Program-made: the position numbers and the translations under genes
Assembly: GCF_900491935.1 (NCBI RefSeq)
Contig: NZ_UEXK01000004.1
Coordinates: 2,312,899 to 2,375,096, forward strand
Direction: 5' to 3'
Length of the DNA stretch: 62,198 nucleotides
From: Klenkia terrae
GTDB lineage: Bacteria; Actinomycetota; Actinomycetes; Mycobacteriales; Geodermatophilaceae
The notes under the pieces: model-generated
The model's database searches: none
What the model saw: only the letters and a program-made list of their open reading frames with translations
What the model was told of the DNA's origin: nothing
In this document: positions 24,769 through 32,761 of the stretch, piece by piece
Layout of the letters: each line of letters starts with the position of its first letter
How positions within the stretch are numbered: position 1 is the stretch's first letter

Positions 24769-25593
24769 GTGATCGTGGTGACGGCTGCCGGCGGCAGCAC
24801 CGGGACGGCGGTGGTCCGCGAGCTGCGCTCGCGCGGCCAGGAGGTGCGCGCCGTCGTCGGCACGCCGCGGGCGAGGCCGGAGCTCGACGGCCTCGGCGCC
24901 GAGGTGGTGGTCGGCGACCTGGTGGGCGACCCCGCCGGGTTGCCGCTGGCCGATGCGGACGCCCTGTACCTGATCTGGCCGAACTTCGAGCCGACCGAGG
25001 GGGCCGGGGCGCCGACGGCGTTCCGCGCGGCCCGCGACGCCGGGGTCGGCCGGGTGGTCTACCACTCGGTGCTCCGGCCCCAGCTGCGCGCGATGCCGCA
25101 CCACGCGGCCAAGGACCGCGCCGAGGAGGCGCTGGACGCCGCCGGGGTGCCGTGGCGGGGGCTGCAGCCGTGCGCGTACGCCGACAACCTGGACGCCGCG
25201 CTGCGCACCGCGGCCGAGACCGGCGAGCTGCGCAGCGCCTGGGGTGTGCGGCAGGCGCAGTCGCTGGGGGACCTGCGCGACGTCGCCGCGGCCGCCGCGG
25301 TGCTGCTCACCGAGGACGGCCTGGACGGCGGCACCTTCGAGGCGGTCGGCCCCGAGCGGTTGACCGCCCCGGACGTCGCGGCCGCGATGGCGGCGCACCT
25401 GGGCCGGCCGGTCACCGCCGTGGACACCCGGGCGCCGGAGCAGGACAGCTACGCCGGCCGGTGCCTGCGGACGATGTTCGAGCACTACCGGGCGCACGGG
25501 TTCACCGGCAGCCCGCGGGTGCTCACCGACCTGCTGGGCCGCCCGCCCCGCAGCTACGCCGAGCACCTCGCCGACCTCGGGGACCCGGCGTGA
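24769..25593 (+). CDS. NmrA-family NAD(P)-binding protein (atypical SDR)
   Basis: The 274 residues begin with the NAD(P)-binding motif VTAAGGSTGTAVVRELRSRG and continue as a Rossmann fold with ALYLIWPNFEP, VGRVVYHSVLRPQ and WRGLQPCAYADNL. The catalytic YxxxK of classical SDRs is not evident, as usual for NmrA/HSCARG-like NADP sensors or quinone/azo-reductase relatives. It is the first gene of a two-gene operon, overlapping the MarR gene by GTGA. It is likely induced by an electrophile or phenolic compound through MarR (inference). Confidence 0.87.
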   Translation: MIVVTAAGGSTGTAVVRELRSRGQEVRAVVGTPRARPELDGLGAEVVVGDLVGDPAGLPLADADALYLIWPNFEPTEGAGAPTAFRAARDAGVGRVVYHSVLRPQLRAMPHHAAKDRAEEALDAAGVPWRGLQPCAYADNLDAALRTAAETGELRSAWGVRQAQSLGDLRDVAAAAAVLLTEDGLDGGTFEAVGPERLTAPDVAAAMAAHLGRPVTAVDTRAPEQDSYAGRCLRTMFEHYRAHGFTGSPRVLTDLLGRPPRSYAEHLADLGDPA

Positions 25594-26099
25594 CCGCCGG
25601 CGACGCGATGGACGTCATCCTCGCCCAGTGGGCCCGCGAGCGGCCCGACCTGGACTGCGCCCCGATGGGGGTGATCGGCCGGATCTCCCAGCTGCAGCGG
25701 GAGGTCTTCCTCGCCCAGCGGGCGACGTTCGCCCGGCACGGCCTGGACGCGCCGTCCTTCGACGTCCTGGCGGCGCTGCGCCGGGCCGGCGAGCCCTACC
25801 AGCTCACGCCCACGGCCCTCATGCGGACCGCGCTGGTCACCAGCGGGGCGATCACCCAGCGGCTTGACCGGCTGGAGGAGAAGGGCCTGATCACCCGGGG
25901 GCGCAGCGACGCCGACGGGCGGGCGGTCGTGGTGACGCTGACCGCCGCCGGGCGGGACGCGCTGGACGCCGCGCTGCCCGACCACCTGGAGACCGAGCAC
26001 GCGATGCTGACCGGTCTCAGCGCCGCCGAGCAGGCCCAGCTGGCGGGTCTGCTGCGGCGGTTCTTGGTCTCCCTGGGGCGGACCCCGCCGGAGGCCTGA
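25590..26099 (+). CDS. MarR-family transcriptional regulator
   Basis: This 169-residue winged-helix regulator has the recognition helix region LTPTALMRTALVTSGAITQRLDRLEEKGLITRGRSDADGRAVVVTLTAAGRDAL, the standard MarR wing. The start GTG 25590 overlaps the NmrA stop. The N-terminus is 35 residues longer than short MarR proteins (MDVILAQWARERPDLDCAPM). It probably autoregulates through the palindrome at 24746-24763 and may also act on the related site at 27731-27748. Confidence 0.92.
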   Translation: MTAGDAMDVILAQWARERPDLDCAPMGVIGRISQLQREVFLAQRATFARHGLDAPSFDVLAALRRAGEPYQLTPTALMRTALVTSGAITQRLDRLEEKGLITRGRSDADGRAVVVTLTAAGRDALDAALPDHLETEHAMLTGLSAAEQAQLAGLLRRFLVSLGRTPPEA

Positions 26100-26125
26100 G
26101 CCGGCCGGATGTTTGAACGGCGGGC

Positions 26126-26168
26126 TTACGGCGTAATGACAGCAGGTCGGCGGCCCCTTACGACGTAG
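26126..26168. promoter_or_regulatory. Two TTACGNCGTAR palindromes at 32-bp pitch
   Basis: TTACGGCGTAA (26126-26136) and TTACGACGTAG (26158-26168) are near-identical 11-bp palindromes, exactly 32 bp apart, about three helical turns. They precede the small membrane protein-aquaporin operon, the first 63 bp and the second 95 bp closer to it. They could bind a dimeric regulator cooperatively; no regulator is assigned. Confidence 0.5.
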
Positions 26169-26230
26169 GAACCGTAACGGGCAACCCGATCGCATCCGAT
26201 CTGTTGTCGCCGTCCCCTTGGAGGAAGCCC

Positions 26231-26458
26231 GTGTGGGCCTTTCTGTCCCGCCGTCTGCGCACCTGGGTGCTGCTGAGCGTCGCCGTCCCCCTGCTCTCCC
26301 GCCTGCTGCGCGGCGCCGGGCAGCAGCTGGAGACCCGCCGCGGCCCCAGCTCGCTGTCCCGCGGGCTGCGCAAGGCCGGTGACCTGACCGGTCGGGTGGC
26401 CCGCAAGGGCGCCGCGACCGCGACCGATGCCGCCACCGGCACCCGGCGCGCGGCATGA
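26231..26458 (+). CDS. Small hypothetical protein coupled to aquaporin
   Basis: This encodes 75 residues from GTG 26231, with GGAGGA ending 5 bases upstream. The N-terminal half has one weakly hydrophobic helix (RTWVLLSVAVPLLSRLL), and the C-terminal half is basic and Ala-rich (GRVARKGAATATDAATGTRRAA). The stop overlaps the aquaporin start (ATGA), so it is cotranslated with it. No family is recognised. A membrane-associated accessory peptide is possible. Confidence 0.65.
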   Translation: MWAFLSRRLRTWVLLSVAVPLLSRLLRGAGQQLETRRGPSSLSRGLRKAGDLTGRVARKGAATATDAATGTRRAA

Positions 26459-27225
26459 GCGACACCGCGACCGTCCAGCCTGCCCTGCCGGTCCGCGCGC
26501 TGGCCGAGTTCCTCGGCACCGCGCTGCTGGTCGTCGGGGGCGTCGGCACCGCCGTGGCCGCCCCGGACACCGGCACCGTGGGGATCGCGCTCGGGTTCGG
26601 CCTGAGCCTGCTGGTGCTGGCCTACACGATCGGCCCCATCTCCGGTTGCCACATCAACCCGGCGGTGACCCTGGGTGCGCTGGTCGCCGGCCGGATCGCA
26701 CCCGCCGCCGCCGGCGCGTACGTCGTCGCCCAGGTGCTCGGCGGTGTGGCCGGGGCCGGCGTCGTGCTGGCCTTCCGCAGCGCCGACCCGTCCTTCGACC
26801 TGTCCGTCGACGGCCTGGGCACCAACGGCTGGGGCGCGGCCTCGGCCGGCGGCTACGGCATCGGCGGAGCGATCGTGGTCGAGCTGGTCCTCACCGCGCT
26901 GCTGGTCCTCGTCGTGCTGGCCGCCACGGCCCGCTCGTCGAACGCCGCGGTCGCCGGCATCCCCATCGGCCTGGCCCTGGTGGTGGCCCACCTGGTCGCC
27001 GTCCCGGTGGACGGCACGTCGGTCAACCCGGCCCGGAGCCTCGGCCCGGCCCTGCTGTCCGGCGGCACCGCGCTGTCCCAGGTGTGGCTGTTCGTCCTGG
27101 TCCCGCTCGTCGGTGCGGTGATCGGTGCGCTGCTGCACCGCGTGCTGTGGAGCGCGGACGGCGGGCACGCCGTCACCGGGTCGCGCACCACCCCGGACCC
27201 GACCACCGCCGGGTCCCGGCACTGA
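26455..27225 (+). CDS. aqpZ: Aquaporin (MIP family)
   Basis: This 256-residue channel has six membrane helices and the two half-helix signatures CHINPAVT (about residue 64) and TSVNPARS (about residue 186), placed as usual. The residue after the second NPAR and the helix 2/5 positions suggest a water-type rather than glycerol-type filter, but this needs alignment. The C-terminal 25 residues are hydrophilic. The gene is followed by a strong hairpin terminator. Confidence 0.92.
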   Translation: MSDTATVQPALPVRALAEFLGTALLVVGGVGTAVAAPDTGTVGIALGFGLSLLVLAYTIGPISGCHINPAVTLGALVAGRIAPAAAGAYVVAQVLGGVAGAGVVLAFRSADPSFDLSVDGLGTNGWGAASAGGYGIGGAIVVELVLTALLVLVVLAATARSSNAAVAGIPIGLALVVAHLVAVPVDGTSVNPARSLGPALLSGGTALSQVWLFVLVPLVGAVIGALLHRVLWSADGGHAVTGSRTTPDPTTAGSRH

Positions 27226-27270
27226 CCGACCGGCGCTGAACCACCGGCGCCGGACCACCCGCACCGAGAC

Positions 27271-27306
27271 GACCGGCCCGGGCAGCTGCTGCTGCCCGGG
27301 CCGGTC
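27271..27306. terminator. Bidirectional hairpin terminator
   Basis: The 16-bp perfect stem (27271-27286 with 27291-27306) encloses the loop TGCT. It lies between the convergent aquaporin and 107-residue genes. There is no U tract on the aquaporin side, as usual here. Confidence 0.85.
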
Positions 27307-27324
27307 GTCGTGGGGTCGGTGCGG

Positions 27325-27648
27325 TCAGTGCGGCGGCGCGACCGAGCTGGGGACGGGGTCCCCGGCCAGCCAGCTGGTGGCGCCGTCGAGCCCGACGACC
27401 GACACCTCGACGACCTCGGCCGGGAGGCCGAGCTGCGCGGTCAGCGTCGCCGTGGTCTGCAGGCCGAGGGCCAGGGCGCGCTGGGCGTCGGCGGCCTCGA
27501 TGCAGGCCTCCAGGTAGAACACCCCCGGGACGTGCGGGTCCTCGCGGACCACCAGGCCGCTCGGCGCATCCAGCTCGAGCGCGAGGCCCAGCTCGAACGC
27601 GTGCGACTCCAGGGTCTCCACGACCGCGCAGGTCACGAAGGTGTTCAC
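27325..27648 (-). CDS. Hypothetical 107-residue protein
   Basis: The GTG start lies behind GAGGAG. The protein is acidic and Ala/Leu-rich, with no signal or membrane segment. Features are MNTFVTCAVVETLESHAFELGLALELD and the central VPGVFYLEACIEAADAQRALALGLQTTATL, suggesting an alpha/beta fold. I do not recognise a family. The upstream region contains a copy of the MarR-type operator found in front of the NmrA/MarR operon, so it may belong to that regulon. Confidence 0.7.
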   Translation of the reverse strand: MNTFVTCAVVETLESHAFELGLALELDAPSGLVVREDPHVPGVFYLEACIEAADAQRALALGLQTTATLTAQLGLPAEVVEVSVVGLDGATSWLAGDPVPSSVAPPH

Positions 27649-27730
27649 GCTTGCTCCTCGTCATCGGGCTGTCTGCACCGGGTAGATCCACGGTGCGGCA
27701 GCCCTCTTGTGCCCGTCAACCACCTGGATA

Positions 27731-27748
27731 TACCTCAGCGTTGAGGAA
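27731..27748. promoter_or_regulatory. Probable MarR operator 2
   Basis: TACCTCAGCGTTGAGGAA matches the minus-strand reading of the site at 24746-24763 in 15 of 18 positions. It is an inverted repeat (CCTCA-N4-TGAGG) about 83 bp upstream of the gene that starts at 27648. A second small inverted repeat (CACTCC/GGAGTG, 27750-27763) adjoins it. Confidence 0.55.
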
Positions 27749-27795
27749 TCACTCCGTGGAGTGACGGACACGCGTCGACCCGTCAAGGTCCGGGC

Positions 27796-28899
27796 TCACC
27801 CCAGCAGCTGCTCGCCCGCCGTCCAGGGCAGGCCGTGGGCGGCGGCGACCGGCTCGCTGGTGAGCTGCCCGCCGAGGGAGGTCAGGCCCTTCGCCAGCAC
27901 CGGGGACGTGCGGGCCGCGCCGCGCACGCCGTGGTCGGCGACCGTGACCAGGTAGGGCAGCGTCGCCGAGGTCAGCGCCAGGGTCGAGGTGCGGGCGACC
28001 GCGCCGGGGATGTTGGCCACGCAGTAGTGCACGACGCCGTCGGTGACGTAGGTCGGGTGCGAGTGCGTGGTCGGCCGGCTGGTCTCGAAGCACCCGCCCT
28101 GGTCGATGGCGATGTCCACCGCGACGCTGCCGGGGCGCATCGCGGCGATCATCTCGCGGCTGACCAGCTTGGGCGCCTTGGTGCCGGGGACCAGGACCGC
28201 GCCGATGACGACGTCGGAGTCGGCCACGTAGGCGGCCAGCCGGGAGCGGTTGGGCTGCACCAGGTCCAGCCGGCCGTCGAAGACGTCGGACAGGTAGGCC
28301 AGCCGGGCGGGGTTGGTGTCGAAGACCCGCACGATGGCCCGCATGCCGACGGCGATCTTGGCGGCCTCGGTGCCGGAGACGCCGCCGCCGATGATGGTCA
28401 CCTTGGCCGCCGGCGTGCCGGGTACCCCGCCCATGAGCACGCCCGCGCCGCCGGCGGGGCTCTCCAGGTGGTGCGCGGCGGCCTGCACGGCCATCCGGCC
28501 GGCGACCTCGCTCATCGGCGTCAGCAGCGGGAGCCGGCCGTCGGGGGTCTGCACCGTCTCGTAGGCGATCGAGTCGATCCGCCGCTCGAGCAGGAAGTCG
28601 GTCAGCGAGCGGTCGGCCGCGGCGTGCAGGTAGGTGAACAGCTGCTGGCCGTCCCGGAAGCGGTGGTACTCCTCGGGGACAGGCTCCTTGACCTTCACGA
28701 CGAGGTCGGCGGGGAACACGTCGTCGACGATCCGGGCGCCGGCGGCCGCGTACTCCTCGTCGGAGAACCGGGAGCCGACGCCGGCCCCGGACTCCACGAG
28801 CACCTCGTGGCCGTGGTGCACCAGCTCGGCGGCGCCGTCGGGCTGCAGGGAGACCCGCTGCTCGTTGTCCTTGATCTCGCGGGGGATGCCGATCAGCAC
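27796..28899 (-). CDS. ald: Alanine dehydrogenase
   Basis: The 367-residue NAD-dependent enzyme interconverts L-alanine and pyruvate plus ammonium. The motifs are IGIPREIKDNEQRVSLQPDGAAELV (N-terminal), VKVKEPVPEEY with the catalytic Lys/Glu area, the NAD motif IIGGGVSGTEAAKIAVGM and a His motif in LFTYLHAAAD. GTG 28899 lies behind AGGAG. It is divergent from an Lrp-type regulator, the usual arrangement for ald/aldR, so induction by alanine is likely. Confidence 0.95.
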   Translation of the reverse strand: MLIGIPREIKDNEQRVSLQPDGAAELVHHGHEVLVESGAGVGSRFSDEEYAAAGARIVDDVFPADLVVKVKEPVPEEYHRFRDGQQLFTYLHAAADRSLTDFLLERRIDSIAYETVQTPDGRLPLLTPMSEVAGRMAVQAAAHHLESPAGGAGVLMGGVPGTPAAKVTIIGGGVSGTEAAKIAVGMRAIVRVFDTNPARLAYLSDVFDGRLDLVQPNRSRLAAYVADSDVVIGAVLVPGTKAPKLVSREMIAAMRPGSVAVDIAIDQGGCFETSRPTTHSHPTYVTDGVVHYCVANIPGAVARTSTLALTSATLPYLVTVADHGVRGAARTSPVLAKGLTSLGGQLTSEPVAAAHGLPWTAGEQLLG

Positions 28900-29000
28900 G
28901 GGGGTCTCCTGGGTCGGTGGGTGAGCCGTGCCACCATCCATCCACCAACTGCGGGTGCGGGCCAGAGGAGTCGAACAAGTGCGCAGGCAAGAGCCGATCA

Positions 29001-29017
29001 GCCGCAGGATCTGCGGC
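29001..29017. promoter_or_regulatory. Candidate Lrp operator
   Basis: GCCGCAGGATCTGCGGC is a 7-bp perfect inverted repeat with a 3-base centre, in the 135-bp divergent region between ald and the Lrp-type gene, 18 bp before the latter's start codon. Such placement would allow autoregulation and control of ald. Confidence 0.5.
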
Positions 29018-29034
29018 CGGGACCGGTCGGTGCG

Positions 29035-29487
29035 GTGAGCGGCCGAACGCTGGACGACGTCGACCGGCGGCTGCTGGAGCTGCTGCGCCTGGACGGGCGC
29101 CGGCCGAACAACCAGCTCGCCGCGGCGCTGGGCATCTCGCCGTCCACCTGCCTGGCCCGGGTGCGCGCGCTGGTGGCCGACGGGGTCATCACCCGGTTCA
29201 CCGTGGACGTCGACCCCGAGCTGCTCGGCCGGCCGCTGCAGGCCCTGGTCTCGGTGCGGATCCGCCCCGGTGCGCGGCACCAGCTCACCGCGTTCGCCGA
29301 CGGGCTGCGGTCGCTGCCCGAGGTCGCGCAGTTCTTCTACCTGGCCGGCGCCGAGGACTTCGTCGTCCACGTCCGGGCCCGGGACACCGCCCACCTGCGC
29401 GACTTCGTGACCGACCGGATCTCCACCCAGCCGATGGTCGCCGCGACGAACACCAGCCTGATCTTCGAGCACGAGCGCGGCGGCTGA
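29035..29487 (+). CDS. Lrp/AsnC-family regulator, probably of alanine dehydrogenase
   Basis: The 150 residues comprise an N-terminal helix-turn-helix (LDDVDRRLLELLRLDGRRPNNQLAAALGISPSTCLARVRALVADGVI) and a C-terminal RAM ligand-binding domain (LVSVRIRPGARHQL, VAQFFYLAGAEDFVVHVRARD). It is divergent from ald and therefore a likely AldR-type regulator responding to alanine. The GTG start is chosen by the domain boundary; no strong ribosome site is visible upstream. Confidence 0.92.
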   Translation: MSGRTLDDVDRRLLELLRLDGRRPNNQLAAALGISPSTCLARVRALVADGVITRFTVDVDPELLGRPLQALVSVRIRPGARHQLTAFADGLRSLPEVAQFFYLAGAEDFVVHVRARDTAHLRDFVTDRISTQPMVAATNTSLIFEHERGG

Positions 29488-29525
29488 GCGCGCGCGGACC
29501 GGGGCACCCGGGGCACAGTGACCGG

Positions 29526-30947
29526 GTGAGCGACCCGGCTGCCGCCTACCGCGCCGCCCTCCCGGAGGGCGCGACCACCGAGCTCGACCTCCGCCCGTAC
29601 GACCGGACCGGCGTCCCGGTGACCGCGACCGTCTGGCGGTCCGCGGACGGCGCCCGGTCCGGCCACGGGGTCGGCTACGGCGCGACCGCCGAGGCGGCGG
29701 CGATCGGCGCCTGGGGCGAGCTGGCCGAGCAGGTGCTCCTGGACGACGCGTTGTTGCACGTGGAACCACGGACGGCGAGCCACCGCGAGCTGGTCGGCGA
29801 GCGCGGCGCCGGCCGGGTGGCCGACCCCCGCACGCTGGTGCTGCCGGCCGGGGCCGACGTCGACCTCGACCGGCCGCTGCGCTGGCTGCCGACCACCCGG
29901 TGGGCGACCGGGGAGGAGGTGCTCGTCCCGGCCGAGTTCGTCGCCCCGCACGCCGGCGGCATCGCCGCGGCACCGCCGCCGGGTGGCTGGTTGGTCACCC
30001 CGATCACCAACGGGATGGGGGCCGGGGACACCGCCGAGCGGGCGGTGGCGCACGGGATCGGCGAGCTGCTCCAGCGCGACGGCGACACGGTCGACTTCCG
30101 GGCGCTGGACACCGGCCGGGTGGTCACCGGGATCGACGACCCGGAGACGGTCCGGCTGCTGGCCGAGCTGGCCGCCGCGGGGCTCGAGGTCACGGTCAAG
30201 CTCGACAGCACCGAGTTCGCCGTGGTCGTGCACGCGGTGGCCCGGGACGCCGCCGCGGACCCGCCGGTGGTGCTCAGCGCGGTCGGCGAGGCCGCGGCCC
30301 CGGACCGGGCCGAGGCCGTGCGCAAGGCGGTGCTGGAGCTGGCCTCCTCCCGCGCGCGTCGGGCGTTCGCCTTCGGCCCGCTGGACCGGGTGCGTGCGCT
30401 GCACCCCGACTACCTGGCCGCCGAGCTCGCCGTCCCGCTCGGCCCGCAGGAGGACCGCGCCCTCGCCGCCATGACGGCGTGGGGGCGGCTGACCACGGCC
30501 GAGCTCGACGAGCTGCTGGCCCCGCTCTGGCGGCGCACCACCGAGGTGCCCTACGCCGACCTGCCCACCTCGACGGTGACCGGCCCCGTGGACACCCTGG
30601 CCCTGCACCGGGAGCGGCTGGCCGGGTTCGACCTGCTGGTCGCGCCGGTGCGGGTCGGCGACGTGCACGTGGCCAAGGTGCTGGTGCCCGGCCTGGAGGT
30701 CGAGACGCTGTCCTACGGCCGGATCGGCGAGCGGGTGCTGCGCCGCCTGCTGGCCCGGGGGTCCGACCTGGTCGGGCTCGGGGCGCCGACGACGCCGGAC
30801 CGGCTCCCGGTCCGGCTCACCCCCGAGGCCACCGAGCGGGTGGGCGGGCCGGCCTGGCTGGACGTCGCCGCCGTCGCGCGCACCGTCGGCGAGCTCTACC
30901 CGCTCTACCGCGAGCCCGCCCGGCACGCCCCGCAGCGGCTGGGCTGA
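29526..30947 (+). CDS. YcaO-family protein
   Basis: The 473 residues contain the ATP-binding glutamates of YcaO in order: AAIGAWGELAEQVLL (about residue 65), AHGIGELLQRDGDTVDF (about residue 180) and RKAVLELASSRAR (about residue 265). YcaO enzymes use ATP to activate peptide amides for azoline or thioamide formation, or modify small molecules and ribosomal proteins. No TfuA, E1-like partner, dehydrogenase or precursor peptide is adjacent, so the substrate is unknown. The protein has no leader-peptide-binding domain evident. A parS-like site lies inside the gene (29752-29767). Confidence 0.85.
   Translation: MSDPAAAYRAALPEGATTELDLRPYDRTGVPVTATVWRSADGARSGHGVGYGATAEAAAIGAWGELAEQVLLDDALLHVEPRTASHRELVGERGAGRVADPRTLVLPAGADVDLDRPLRWLPTTRWATGEEVLVPAEFVAPHAGGIAAAPPPGGWLVTPITNGMGAGDTAERAVAHGIGELLQRDGDTVDFRALDTGRVVTGIDDPETVRLLAELAAAGLEVTVKLDSTEFAVVVHAVARDAAADPPVVLSAVGEAAAPDRAEAVRKAVLELASSRARRAFAFGPLDRVRALHPDYLAAELAVPLGPQEDRALAAMTAWGRLTTAELDELLAPLWRRTTEVPYADLPTSTVTGPVDTLALHRERLAGFDLLVAPVRVGDVHVAKVLVPGLEVETLSYGRIGERVLRRLLARGSDLVGLGAPTTPDRLPVRLTPEATERVGGPAWLDVAAVARTVGELYPLYREPARHAPQRLG
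29752..29767. other. parS-like site 2
   Basis: TGTTGCACGTGGAACC has all specified positions of TGTTNCACGTGNAACA except the last, inside the YcaO coding sequence. Its first 15 bases are identical to site 1 at 19509-19523. ParB sites within genes are common. Confidence 0.7.
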
Positions 30948-30950
30948 CCC

Positions 30951-31820
30951 TCAGCGCAGCCCGCTGCGGGCCACGCCCTCCACGAACTGGCGCTGGAAGA
31001 TCGCGAAGACCACCAGCACGGGCAGCGTGGACAGCAACGCCATGCCCATGAGGGCCGGGTAGTCGGTGCCGTACTCGCCCTGCAGGAACGCCAGCCCGAT
31101 CGGGACGGTGAACAGCTGCTGGTCGTTGAGCACGATCAGCGGCCAGGCGAACTCGTTCCACCGGTACATGAACGTGAGGATGACCAGCACCGCGATCAGC
31201 GGCCGGCTCATCGGCAGCACGATCGACCAGAAGATCCGCAGGTGCCCGGCGCCGTCCAGGCGAGCGGCCTCGAGGACCTCGTCGGGGATGCCGAGCATGA
31301 ACTGCCGGCACAGGAAGATGCCGAACGCCTCGGCCGCGCGCGGGACGATCACCGCCCAGTACGAGTTGATCCAGCCCAGCCCGGCGACCAGCTGGAACTG
31401 CGGCACCATCACGACCTGCACCGGGATCATCAGCGTGGACACGATCATCACGAAGACGACCTGCTGGCCCCGGAACCGGTACTTGGCCAGCACGTAGCCG
31501 GCCAGCAGGTTCAGCGTCACCGACAGCGCCATCGCCACCAGCGCGATCGCGGTGGAGTTGAGGAAGAAGCTGCTGAACGGGAGCAGCGCGAACGCCCGCC
31601 GGAAGCCGTCGAGGGTGGGGTCGGCCGGGAAGAACCGCAGCGGACCGCTGGTCAGCGCGCCCTGGCCGCTGAAGGCGGTGATGACCATCCAGTACAGCGG
31701 GAAGAGCATGACCAGGGCGCCGACCACCAGCGCCACCGCCCGCCAGGACGCCCAGCCGGCGCCCGCCCGCTGCGGCGTGCGGGGCTTTCTCTTCGTCGAG
31801 GTCGAGGTCGAGGTGCTCAC
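30951..31820 (-). CDS. Carbohydrate ABC transporter permease (MalG/UgpE type)
   Basis: The 289-residue inner-membrane subunit has six helices and the EAA loop EVLEAARLDGAGHLRIFWSIVLPMSRPLIAV near residue 195. The Thr/Ser-rich N-terminus (STSTSTSTKRKPRTP) is cytoplasmic. GTG 31820 overlaps the preceding permease stop (GTGA). It forms a permease pair with the 31817-32761 product; no ATPase is encoded here, so a shared MsmK-type ATPase elsewhere is assumed. Its end lies 3 bp from the convergent YcaO stop. Confidence 0.92.
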   Translation of the reverse strand: MSTSTSTSTKRKPRTPQRAGAGWASWRAVALVVGALVMLFPLYWMVITAFSGQGALTSGPLRFFPADPTLDGFRRAFALLPFSSFFLNSTAIALVAMALSVTLNLLAGYVLAKYRFRGQQVVFVMIVSTLMIPVQVVMVPQFQLVAGLGWINSYWAVIVPRAAEAFGIFLCRQFMLGIPDEVLEAARLDGAGHLRIFWSIVLPMSRPLIAVLVILTFMYRWNEFAWPLIVLNDQQLFTVPIGLAFLQGEYGTDYPALMGMALLSTLPVLVVFAIFQRQFVEGVARSGLR

Positions 31821-32761
31821 AGGTCCGCCTCCTGGGCCTTCTGCCGGCGGTACCAGAGCGCGGTGAGGACGGCGATGAACAGGTAGGTGACCACCCCGAT
31901 GGTGGCCGCGTAGCCCTGCCGGCGGGCGTCGAAGCCCTCGGCGTAGGCGTAGGTCACCAGCATCTCGGTGGCGTTGCCGGGCCCGCCGCCGGTGAGCACG
32001 TAGACGATGTCGAAGACCTGGAAGCTCTCGATCACCCCGAGCACGACCAGGAAGATCGTCGTCGGCTTCAGCAGCGGGACCACGATGTACCGCAGCTGGG
32101 TCCACCGGCCGGCGCCGTCGGTCTGCGCGGCCTCCAGGTACTCCTTGGGGATCGACTGCAGGCCGGCCAGGTAGACCACCATGCAGAACCCGACCTTCGT
32201 CCAGATGCTGATCAGCACCAGCGAGCTCATGGCCCCGACCGCGTCGGACTGCCAGGGCACGCCGTCCAGCCCGGCCGAGCGCAGCAGCCGGTTCACCACG
32301 CCGACGTTCTCGTTGAAGATCCACCGCCCGGCCACCGCGACGACGACGCCGCTGATCACGTAGGGCACGTAGTAGATCGCCCGCAGGACGCCGCGCCCGC
32401 GCAGCGGCCGGTTCATCGCCAGCGCCACCCCGAGCCCCAGCACCAGCGAGACCGGCACGGTGAGCAGCGCGTACAGGCCGGTGTTGAGGGTGGCCCGCCA
32501 GAACGTGGAGTCGGCGAACAGCTCGGCGTAGTTGTCCGCGCCGACGAACTCCCGCGGGCCGAAGCCGGACGAGGAGTAGAGCGACAGCCAGACCGTGGCC
32601 AGCAGCGGGACGAAGAGGAAGACGCCGAAGACGACCAGGTTGGGCGACAGCAGACCCCAGGCGGCCACCGCGTCGCGGGAGACCCGGGGCCGCCGCCGCG
32701 GTGGCGGGGTGGGCTGCTCGGGGCCGGGTGCGGTGACCGCCGCCGGCGCCGCGGTGGTCAC
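31817..32761 (-). CDS. Carbohydrate ABC transporter permease (MalF/UgpA type)
   Basis: The 314-residue protein has six membrane helices after a Pro/Arg-rich N-terminal tail and the EAA loop EYLEAAQTDGAGRWTQLRYIVVPLLKPTTIF. The closing FQVFDIVYVLTGGGPGNATEML is the MalF-family helix-5 region. GTG 32761 overlaps the binding-protein stop (GTGA), so the binding protein and both permeases are translationally coupled. Confidence 0.92.
   Translation of the reverse strand: MTTAAPAAVTAPGPEQPTPPPRRRPRVSRDAVAAWGLLSPNLVVFGVFLFVPLLATVWLSLYSSSGFGPREFVGADNYAELFADSTFWRATLNTGLYALLTVPVSLVLGLGVALAMNRPLRGRGVLRAIYYVPYVISGVVVAVAGRWIFNENVGVVNRLLRSAGLDGVPWQSDAVGAMSSLVLISIWTKVGFCMVVYLAGLQSIPKEYLEAAQTDGAGRWTQLRYIVVPLLKPTTIFLVVLGVIESFQVFDIVYVLTGGGPGNATEMLVTYAYAEGFDARRQGYAATIGVVTYLFIAVLTALWYRRQKAQEADL

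Noticed and set aside
27750-27763. CACTCC/GGAGTG hairpin
   Set aside because: The loop is only two bases and too short for a terminator; it was kept only as a remark with the MarR operator.
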